A stretch of 24,680 bases of DNA. Source: Candidatus Pelagibacter sp. Its GTDB lineage: Bacteria; Pseudomonadota; Alphaproteobacteria; Pelagibacterales; Pelagibacteraceae. The notes under the pieces were generated by a model. It was not told where the DNA came from and searched no databases. It saw only the letters and a program-made list of their open reading frames with translations. Location: assembly GCA_028221385.1 (NCBI GenBank), contig JAOIRP010000006.1, positions 1 to 24,680 on the forward strand, read 5' to 3'. This document shows positions 18,162-24,680 of the stretch, piece by piece (positions within the stretch are counted from its first letter, which is position 1; each line of letters opens with the position of its first letter). A program made the translations under genes and the position numbers.

Positions 18162-18929
18162 ATGCTTAAAGACATCATAGAAATTGTAATTCTATCTCTT
18201 ATTCAGGGTGTTTCTGAATTTCTACCGATTAGTTCATCTGCTCATTTAATTATAGTTTCTTCGCTGTATGAATTTAAGTCAAGTTCCTTACTAATAGATG
18301 TGAGCTTACATCTTGGCTCACTGTTGGCAATTGTGTTTTTTTTTAGAAAGGAATTATTTGATATAAGTAATAATCATAAATTATTATTGCTTATTATAAT
18401 TGGTTCTCTTCCACTTGTTGTTGTTGGATATTTTTTACATAGAACAGGTTTTATTTATTTATTAAGAGATATAAAAATAATAGCTTGGACTACTCTTATA
18501 TTTGGTATTTTTTTATATTTTGCTGATCAAAATAAATTTAATAAAAAAATTTCTTCTGATTTAGATTTTAAGAAAATTCTTTATATTGGATTATTTCAAA
18601 CTTTAGCTTTAATCCCTGGTGTTAGCAGAGCTGGAGTCACAATCACAATTGGACGAATGCTAAAATTTAATAGATACGATTCTAGTAAAATTTCTTTTTT
18701 ACTTGCTATTCCAGCTTTAACTGGAGCAAGTGTTTTAAGTTTAAAAGATATTTTAAACCAAAGTTTTGAGATAAATTATTTTGTCTTTTTATCAATTGTA
18801 ATATCTTTTCTATTTTCTTATTTTACTGTTAAGTTTTTTTTGAAATATATTAATAAATTTTCACTTAATATTTTTGTAATTTATAGAATTATAATTGCAT
18901 TATTTTTATTTTTAATAATATATAATTAA
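18162..18929 (+). CDS. uppP: Undecaprenyl-diphosphatase (UppP/BacA)
   Basis: This 255-residue polytopic membrane protein removes a phosphate from undecaprenyl diphosphate at the outer face of the inner membrane, recycling the lipid carrier used for peptidoglycan and O-antigen; overexpression gives bacitracin resistance in E. coli. The two family signatures are present: QGVSEFLPISSSAH (15-28), with catalytic Glu19 and His28, and PGVSRAG (152-158), with Arg156. About seven to eight hydrophobic segments can be traced. ATG at 18162 follows a GAAAGAA purine stretch. It stands alone on the plus strand, diverges from gltD and converges on the DMT transporter gene, with a T8 run (18930-18937) directly after its stop. 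Confidence 0.95.
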   Translation: MLKDIIEIVILSLIQGVSEFLPISSSAHLIIVSSLYEFKSSSLLIDVSLHLGSLLAIVFFFRKELFDISNNHKLLLLIIIGSLPLVVVGYFLHRTGFIYLLRDIKIIAWTTLIFGIFLYFADQNKFNKKISSDLDFKKILYIGLFQTLALIPGVSRAGVTITIGRMLKFNRYDSSKISFLLAIPALTGASVLSLKDILNQSFEINYFVFLSIVISFLFSYFTVKFFLKYINKFSLNIFVIYRIIIALFLFLIIYN

Positions 18930-18988
18930 TTTTTTTTAAGAATAGGCATTAATTGAGAAAGCAAAACTCCAAATAAAATAAATAAACA
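18926..18988 (-). pseudogene. Out-of-frame remnant of the DMT transporter C-terminus
   Basis: Reading the minus strand from 18988 one frame away from the transporter gives CLFILFGV followed by LLSQLMPILKKN and a stop at 18926-18928. This is the usual last transmembrane helix and tail of EamA transporters (LILxGVLLSQL type). In the gene's own frame the same bases read VYLFYLEFCFLN and stop at 18949. The junction near codon 269 (18988-18990) is also about six residues shorter than the family's usual turn between helices 9 and 10, so a deletion of a non-multiple of three is the simplest reading; a sequencing or assembly error is the alternative. The legible ending overlaps the uppP stop by four bases. 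Confidence 0.75.
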
Positions 18989-19794
18989 TCTAAAATTTGA
19001 CTTAACAAGATCCAAGCCGCAATAGTTGCGAAGACACCTTCTAATGAAAAAACTATTGCTGCAGGTGCAGGTGATATATTTTTTTGTGCATAAATTTGTA
19101 AAACAAATGCAAATCCTCCTGATAAAATTCCGGCATATAAAATAGAATTAATTTCCTTCAAAATATTTGAGTAAATAAATTCTTCATAAATTGATGCAAT
19201 TATGAAAGAAAATAAAGCAACAATTAAAGTTTGAATAGCTCCAAGAGTTAAAGGAAGATTATATTTTTTAATAATCATCCCAGTAAAAATTATATGCGTA
19301 CTCCAAAATAAAGCACCAAGAACTACTAGATTATCTCCAAGCCTAACTGTTGCATCTTGAAAATTTGTTAATAAATAGCCACCTATTAAACATAAAATTA
19401 CTGAAGGCCAAACACTCCAATGAATGGATTGTTGTTTAAATAAAAAAATAATTATTGGGACCATTGGTACATAGAAAATTGTAAAAAAAGCAGCATTTGC
19501 AACATCCGTGTAAAGAAGTGCAACTTGTTGTAAAGCTGAGCCTAGAAAAAGTGATAATCCAATTAAAAATGAAAGAATACCAAAGGTTTTGGTGTCAGAT
19601 TTAAACTCTGATTTAAACTTTTTAAATTCAAATAAAAATACCAAAGGAATTATTGCTAAAAAACCAATAAAAAATCTTACGGCATTAAAGGTAAATGGAC
19701 CAATGTCATCCATTCCAGTATCTTGCGCAATAAATGTAGTGCCCCAAATTAAAGTACAAAGTAGGGCACTTAAAAGGGATGTTGTTTTTGTCAT
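18949..19794 (-). CDS. DMT-superfamily EamA transporter, C-terminus frame-disrupted
   Basis: This 281-residue inner-membrane transporter has two EamA halves, normally ten helices, and is related to the drug/metabolite exporter family; the substrate is unknown. The first half begins LLCTLIWGTTFIAQDTG and includes NAVRFFIGFLAIIPL and the QQVALLYTDVANAAFFT signature. The second half begins near VVLGALFWSTHIIF and ends in the conserved AIVFSLEGVFATIAAWILL. After residue 269 the normal helix 10 is lost, because the reading frame changes; see the remnant at 18926-18988. The product may be non-functional or may keep nine helices and a short hydrophobic tail. It lies six bases behind aceF, so it is probably transcribed with the pyruvate dehydrogenase genes. 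Confidence 0.88.
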   Translation of the reverse strand: MTKTTSLLSALLCTLIWGTTFIAQDTGMDDIGPFTFNAVRFFIGFLAIIPLVFLFEFKKFKSEFKSDTKTFGILSFLIGLSLFLGSALQQVALLYTDVANAAFFTIFYVPMVPIIIFLFKQQSIHWSVWPSVILCLIGGYLLTNFQDATVRLGDNLVVLGALFWSTHIIFTGMIIKKYNLPLTLGAIQTLIVALFSFIIASIYEEFIYSNILKEINSILYAGILSGGFAFVLQIYAQKNISPAPAAIVFSLEGVFATIAAWILLSQILDVYLFYLEFCFLN

Positions 19795-19800
19795 AGCGAT

Positions 19801-21060
19801 TTATACTGCTAACTTGTAGGCAAAATTTTTACCTAAATTTTCTTTTAAATCATTATTAAATCTAGCAGCTTCTGCGCCATCAATTATTCTGTGATCATAA
19901 GATAGAGATATAGGTAAAATAGTTCTTACTTTGAATTTTCCATTAATTAAAATTTGTTTTGCCTGAGATTTTCCAACGCCCAAAATTGCAACTTCTGGAT
20001 AGTTAATTATTGGCGTAAAAAAAGAACCTCCTATACCTCCAAGACTAGTAATTGTCATTGATCCACCAAAAAATTCTTTTTTATCTATCTTTAGATTTCT
20101 ACATTCATCACTGACTTTTTTTAATTCACTTCCTATATAGCTAATATTTTTATTGTCTGCATTTCGAATTTTAGGAACCATCAGGCCATGCGGTGTATCT
20201 ACAGCTATTCCAATATGAAAATATTTTTTTAGAGTTATTTTTCCATTTTCAATATCATCTATAGAAGAATTAAAGTTTGGGAATTTTTTCAGAGAAACAA
20301 CTAAAGCTTTCACTAAAAATGCTAGCGGTGTAATTTTTTTCTTTTCTCCAGTATACATATCTGTTAACGAATTTCTAAAGTCTTCCATTTCAGTAATGTC
20401 TACTTCATCATGGTTTGTGACATGAGGTATAGTTGTCCATGAATTTACTAGATAAGTTGATGACAATTTCTTGACCCTTGGTATATCTTTAACTTCTATT
20501 TCTCCAAAATCAGAATGTTCAAATTCGTTTTTTATTTTATTCAGTTTGTTTTCTTTTGTTTCTTCAACATTTTTTGTTTTAGAAGAAACAAATTTTTTAA
20601 TATCATCTTCAATAACTCTGCCACTTTTTTCACTGCCAACAACTTGATTAATATCTACACCAAGTTCTCTAGCAAATTTTCTAGCTTTTGGGCTTGCTGG
20701 TGAGATATTTGTGACCTTACTTTGATTGATTAAATTTTGTTGAATTTCAGGTTTTATTATTTGAATTTTTTTAAACTCATTTTCAATAGGTGATTTTCCT
20801 TGAATCTTTTCCTTTGTTTCTGACGCGCTTTCTAAAATTAATATTAAGTCACCTTCTGAAACTTTATCTCCTACTTTAATATTTACTGACTTAACTTTTC
20901 CATTAAACGAGGCAGGAATTTCAACGCTAGATTTATCACTTTCAATCGTAATAAGTGGATCGTTTTTTAATACCGACTGGCCATTTGAGACTAACACCTC
21001 AATTACTTCAACATCTTTAAATTCTCCAATATTTGGTACTTTAATTTCTTTGTCTGACAT
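19801..21060 (-). CDS. aceF: Pyruvate dehydrogenase E2, dihydrolipoamide acetyltransferase
   Basis: This 419-residue E2 core of the pyruvate dehydrogenase complex transfers the acetyl group from its lipoyl arm to CoA. One N-terminal lipoyl domain (about 4-78) carries the lipoylated Lys43 in ESDKSSVEIP. A flexible linker follows, then the peripheral-subunit-binding domain at 119-158 (ISPASPKARKFARELGVD to DDIKKFV), and the catalytic CAT domain from about 188 to the end, with the acetyltransferase motif HRIIDG (390-395) and Asp394. Only one lipoyl domain is present, against three in E. coli AceF; the second in this complex is on AceE. ATG is two bases after the aceE stop. No lpd (E3) gene is nearby. 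2-oxoglutarate or branched-chain E2 is less likely given the AceE partner. Confidence 0.95.
   Translation of the reverse strand: MSDKEIKVPNIGEFKDVEVIEVLVSNGQSVLKNDPLITIESDKSSVEIPASFNGKVKSVNIKVGDKVSEGDLILILESASETKEKIQGKSPIENEFKKIQIIKPEIQQNLINQSKVTNISPASPKARKFARELGVDINQVVGSEKSGRVIEDDIKKFVSSKTKNVEETKENKLNKIKNEFEHSDFGEIEVKDIPRVKKLSSTYLVNSWTTIPHVTNHDEVDITEMEDFRNSLTDMYTGEKKKITPLAFLVKALVVSLKKFPNFNSSIDDIENGKITLKKYFHIGIAVDTPHGLMVPKIRNADNKNISYIGSELKKVSDECRNLKIDKKEFFGGSMTITSLGGIGGSFFTPIINYPEVAILGVGKSQAKQILINGKFKVRTILPISLSYDHRIIDGAEAARFNNDLKENLGKNFAYKLAV
20858..20889 (-). repeat. 32-base exact match to the aceE lipoyl-domain coding region
   Basis: These 32 bases of aceF are identical, on the same strand, to 23890-23921 in aceE. 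Both encode the SVNIKVGDKVS part of a lipoyl domain. Flanking stretches (for example around SDKSSVEIP) are also similar at the DNA level, so this is a domain duplication or gene conversion, not a mobile repeat. Confidence 0.9.
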
Positions 21061-21062
21061 AA

Positions 21063-24000
21063 TTATAACTTAGTAGGCATTGGTTTGCTTCCATCAATAT
21101 TATATTTTTTAATGGCTTCTTTTGCATATTTTGATGCAATTAACTGTTCTTTTGCTAAAACGCTTAATCCATAAGCAACCAAATGATCTTTATCAACTTC
21201 AAAGAATTTTCTAAGATTTTTTCTAGTATCGCTTCTTCCAAAACCATCTGTGCCCAGTGAATAAAAGCTTTTATTTGTATAGGGTCTAATTTGATCAGAA
21301 TTCATTCTCATATAATCTGAAGCAGCCATTATTGGTCCTTCAGTCTTTCCCAGACATTTTTCGACAAATGAAACTTTTGGTTCTTTATCAGGATTTAGCA
21401 AGTTATATCTTTCAGTTTCCATTCCATTTTTTCTTAATTCGTTAAAGCTTGTAACGCTCCAAACTTCACTATCAATTTGATAATCATCTTGTAATATTTT
21501 TGCAGCTGACATCATTTCCCTCAATATCGTGCCTGAACCTAATAGCTGAATTTTTGTTTTCTTATATCTACTAAAGTCACTAATTTTATACATTCCTTTA
21601 AGAATTCCTTCTTCACAATTTTTATCTTTGGGCATCTCCGGGTGAGAATAATTTTCATTCATAGTTGTAATATAATAAAAGACATTTTCATTTTTTTCAT
21701 GCATTCTTCTTAAACCCTCTCTAAAAATTACTGCCAGTTCATAATGAAATGTTGGATCGTAAGTTACACAATTTGGTATTGTGGATGCCACAAGGTGACT
21801 ATGGCCATCTTGATGTTGTAAACCTTCACCTGCTAGAGTAGTTCTTCCTGCAGTTGCACCTATCAGAAAGCCTCTAGCTTGACTATCTCCTGCTGCCCAG
21901 GCTAGATCTCCTATTCGTTGAAAGCCAAACATAGAATAAAAGATATAAATAGGAATCATTTCAATATCATGGTTTGTATAAGAAGTTGCAGCCGCAATCC
22001 ATGATGACATCGCTCCAGCTTCATTAATTCCTTCTTCTAACACCTGTCCACTTTTATCTTCTCTGTATGAGCTTAGTTGCTCTGAATCTTCTGGTTCATA
22101 TTTTTGTCCCTCATGTGCATAAATTCCTATTTTTTGAAAAAAACCTTCCATTCCAAATGTTCTTGCTTCATCTGGAATTATTGGGACTAATCTTGGAGAA
22201 ACATTTTTATCCCTCAAAAGATTTGTAAACATTCTAACTAATGCCATTGTTGTTGACATTTCTTTTTCACCTGTTGAAACTTTCATGAAATCAAAAATGT
22301 TTTTAGCTGGTGCTTTAATTGGTTTTGAATACGTTGTTCTTTCAGGTAAAAAACCTCCAAGATCCATTCTTCTTTCTTTAATGTATTTTATCTCAGGAGA
22401 TTTTTCTTCTGGTTTAAAATATTCAATATTTTTTACCTGTTTATCTGTTAAAGGAACATCAAAACGATCTCTGTAATATAATAAATCATCTACATCTAAT
22501 TTTTTAGTCTGGTGAGTAGTATTAACACTTTCCCCTGTTTTGCCCATTCCATAACCCTTTATAGTTTTTGCAAGAATTACCGTGGGACTACCCTTATTTT
22601 TTGAGGCTTGATCATAAGCTGCGTAAACTTTATGTGGATCGTGACCACCTCTATTTAATCTCCATATATCTTTATCTGACAAACTAGAAACTAATTCACT
22701 TGTTTCTGGATACTTACCAAAAAATTTATCTCTTACATATGCTCCATTTCTTGCTTTCATTGCCTGGTATTCACCATCTACTGTTTCATTCATTATCTTA
22801 ACTAAATGACCTGTTTTATCATTTGCAATTAATGAGTCCCAGTACGATCCCCAAATTACTTTGATAACGTTCCACCCTGCTCCTCTAAAACTTCCTTCAA
22901 GTTCCTGGATAATTTTTCCATTCCCCCTTACAGGTCCATCTAATCTTTGAAGATTACAATTAACCACAAAAATTAGATTATCTAATTTTTCTCTTGCAGC
23001 TAATCCAATAGCTCCTAAAGACTCAGGTTCATCCATTTCACCATCACCAAGAAATGCCCAAACTTTTCTGCCCTCATCTTTGATTAATCCTCTATTAATC
23101 AAATATTTCATGTATCTTGCTTGATAAATTGCAAGCATTGGTCCTAAGCCCATCGATACAGTTGGAAATTGCCAAAACTTTGGCATTAACCAAGGATGCG
23201 GGTAAGATGAAAGACCACCGGGTTTAACCTCCTGTCTAAAGCTATCTAACTGTTTTTCATTTAATCTGCCTTCTAAAAATGCTCTGGCATACATTCCTGG
23301 TGCACTATGCCCTTGAAAATATACCAGATCTCCCCCAAATTTATTATTTTTTGCTCTCCAAAAATGATTCATTCCAACATCATAAAGTGTTGCTGCCGAT
23401 GCAAATGTACCAATGTGACCTCCTAATTCTGGAAATTTTTTATTTGCTCTTACAACCATAGCTGCTGCATTCCATCTAATGAGAGATCTTATTCTTCTTT
23501 CAATATTTTGATCTCCATTTGATTTAATCTCTGCTTCTGGGGGGATTGTATTAATATATGGTGTATTTTGTGTGTAGGGAATATTTGCTCCTTCTAGATA
23601 AGCTTTATTTATCAATTCTTTTATTAAGAAATGTGCTCTTTCATTTCCATCTTTTTCAACTACAGCAGATAGGGACTCAAGCCAATCTTTGGTCTCTAGT
23701 GGGTCAATATCATTTTCATTAGTTACTTGAATTATAGTATCTTTTTTTCTCTCTACAGATTTTTTATCAGTAACATTTTTTTTTAAAACTGTTTCAGCTT
23801 GTTTAATTATACTTTCAGTATCTTTTGGAATCAGTTTTTCAGTATTTTTATCTGTTGATGATGAAATATTTAATAATAAGTCTCCCTTGGAAACTTTATC
23901 TCCTACTTTAATATTTACTGATTCAACAACTCCAGAAAGAGTTGATGGTATTTCAACGCTTGATTTATCACTTTCTATCGTGACGACAGGATCATTTAAA

Positions 24001-24089
24001 TTAATCTGATCTCCAACTTTTACCAAAAGTTCTATAACCTCAACTTTTTCAAATTCACCGATATCTGGAACAAGTAATTTTTGACTCAT
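21063..24089 (-). CDS. aceE: Pyruvate dehydrogenase E1, homodimeric, with N-terminal lipoyl domain
   Basis: This is the thiamine-diphosphate E1 of the pyruvate dehydrogenase complex; it decarboxylates pyruvate and acetylates a lipoyl arm. It has 1008 residues against about 887 in E. coli. The extra N-terminus is a complete lipoyl domain (about 4-76) with lipoylatable Lys42 in ESDKSSVEIP, then a charged linker (about 77-128). AceE proper starts near DIDPLETKDWLESL. The ThDP motif runs from GDGEMDEPESLGAI (348-361) to NCN (378-380). Other conserved blocks are GGHIGTFASAATLYD, PHPWLMPKFWQFP, QHQDGHSHL and LGTDGFGRSD. It heads an operon aceE-aceF-DMT transporter. The ATG at 24089 has no clear Shine-Dalgarno. 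The enzyme call is certain; lipoylation of the fused domain is inferred from the motif. Confidence 0.96.
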   Translation of the reverse strand: MSQKLLVPDIGEFEKVEVIELLVKVGDQINLNDPVVTIESDKSSVEIPSTLSGVVESVNIKVGDKVSKGDLLLNISSSTDKNTEKLIPKDTESIIKQAETVLKKNVTDKKSVERKKDTIIQVTNENDIDPLETKDWLESLSAVVEKDGNERAHFLIKELINKAYLEGANIPYTQNTPYINTIPPEAEIKSNGDQNIERRIRSLIRWNAAAMVVRANKKFPELGGHIGTFASAATLYDVGMNHFWRAKNNKFGGDLVYFQGHSAPGMYARAFLEGRLNEKQLDSFRQEVKPGGLSSYPHPWLMPKFWQFPTVSMGLGPMLAIYQARYMKYLINRGLIKDEGRKVWAFLGDGEMDEPESLGAIGLAAREKLDNLIFVVNCNLQRLDGPVRGNGKIIQELEGSFRGAGWNVIKVIWGSYWDSLIANDKTGHLVKIMNETVDGEYQAMKARNGAYVRDKFFGKYPETSELVSSLSDKDIWRLNRGGHDPHKVYAAYDQASKNKGSPTVILAKTIKGYGMGKTGESVNTTHQTKKLDVDDLLYYRDRFDVPLTDKQVKNIEYFKPEEKSPEIKYIKERRMDLGGFLPERTTYSKPIKAPAKNIFDFMKVSTGEKEMSTTMALVRMFTNLLRDKNVSPRLVPIIPDEARTFGMEGFFQKIGIYAHEGQKYEPEDSEQLSSYREDKSGQVLEEGINEAGAMSSWIAAATSYTNHDIEMIPIYIFYSMFGFQRIGDLAWAAGDSQARGFLIGATAGRTTLAGEGLQHQDGHSHLVASTIPNCVTYDPTFHYELAVIFREGLRRMHEKNENVFYYITTMNENYSHPEMPKDKNCEEGILKGMYKISDFSRYKKTKIQLLGSGTILREMMSAAKILQDDYQIDSEVWSVTSFNELRKNGMETERYNLLNPDKEPKVSFVEKCLGKTEGPIMAASDYMRMNSDQIRPYTNKSFYSLGTDGFGRSDTRKNLRKFFEVDKDHLVAYGLSVLAKEQLIASKYAKEAIKKYNIDGSKPMPTKL
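23890..23921 (-). repeat. 32-base exact match to the aceF lipoyl-domain coding region
   Basis: This is the partner of the identical segment at 20858-20889, both within lipoyl-domain code. The two lipoyl domains align without gaps and share about 46 of 70 residues by my hand count. Confidence 0.9.
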
Positions 24090-24214
24090 TGTTTTAAAAC
24101 GATTTATATACTTAAAAAAAATAAATCTCTTATTATTTTAACATATAATATAGATTTTTATGTAAACGACTAATTTTATTAATAAAAATCTCTAAATACC
24201 CAGAAAAAAGTTTT
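24090..24214 (-). promoter_or_regulatory. Promoter region of the aceE operon
   Basis: This 125-base AT-rich gap lies between the thiolase stop and the aceE start, both on the minus strand. The minus strand shows an extended minus-10-like TGTTAAAAT (24135-24143), with TTTACA (24161-24166) upstream at a long 20-base spacing. A 14-base all-A/T palindrome lies just after the thiolase end (24173-24186); it lacks G/C and is a poor terminator. I see no PdhR-type operator or reading frame. That a promoter lies here follows mostly from the gap size; the elements are weak. Confidence 0.35.

Positions 24215-24680
<466 letters not shown>

Noticed and set aside
18911..18937. T8 run after uppP with a weak TTAAT/ATTAA stem as a terminator
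   Set aside because: The stem is only five A-T pairs with a long loop, and the T run also encodes the lysines of the displaced transporter tail on the other strand.
20858..23921. Direct repeat pair considered as a mobile element or recombination target
   Set aside because: Both copies encode the same part of paralogous lipoyl domains, so homology of coding sequence explains them.
24173..24186. A/T-only palindrome after the thiolase gene as an intrinsic terminator
   Set aside because: It has no G/C pairs and no following U tract on the minus strand, and such palindromes are expected by chance in this base composition.

Overview
The window reads as a compact, very AT-rich chromosomal segment (roughly 30% G+C by eye, not computed) of a free-living alphaproteobacterium. 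The best guess is the marine Pelagibacterales (SAR11) or a relative. Three things point there: the low G+C with gaps of 0-6 bases inside operons and few clear Shine-Dalgarno sites; the alphaproteobacterial-type C-terminal tail of PheS ([15 protein letters not shown]); and the alphaproteobacterial-style N-terminus of IF3. The taxonomic call is inference. No rRNA, tRNA, CRISPR array, insertion sequence or prophage gene was seen, and no gap exceeds 181 bases.

Region 1 (16-10390, all minus strand) is one long translation operon. In transcription order it holds a GT4 glycosyltransferase, thrS, infC, rpmI, rplT, pheS, pheT, lepA and a GT17-type glycosyltransferase. The core thrS-infC-rpmI-rplT-pheS-pheT order matches the classical E. 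coli cluster. The two sugar-transferase genes sit at its two ends, joined with no gap (GT4/thrS) or a 1-base overlap (lepA/GT17).

Region 2 (10433-17980) has a plus-strand alpha/beta hydrolase that diverges from the GT4 gene and converges, with a 36-base coding overlap, on a minus-strand operon gltD-gltB-atypical SDR. GltBD make glutamate from glutamine and 2-oxoglutarate, the nitrogen-assimilation half of the GS-GOGAT cycle. The SDR follows gltB by one base.

Region 3 (18162-24680) has uppP on the plus strand (undecaprenyl carrier recycling for peptidoglycan and O-antigen synthesis), converging on a minus-strand operon aceE-aceF-DMT transporter. AceE is a homodimeric pyruvate dehydrogenase E1 with an extra N-terminal lipoyl domain. 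AceF has a single lipoyl domain, so the complex's lipoyl arms are split between E1 and E2. The DMT transporter has lost its normal C-terminus through a frame disruption, and the original ending is still legible in another frame. The window closes inside the 3' part of a thiolase gene, so acetyl-CoA production and acetyl-CoA/acyl-CoA chemistry are neighbours.

Most of the window is ordinary housekeeping DNA. The points most worth a second look are the lipoyl-AceE fusion, the frame-disrupted transporter, the GT17 gene fused translationally to lepA, and a Phe-codon run with a hairpin just before pheS.
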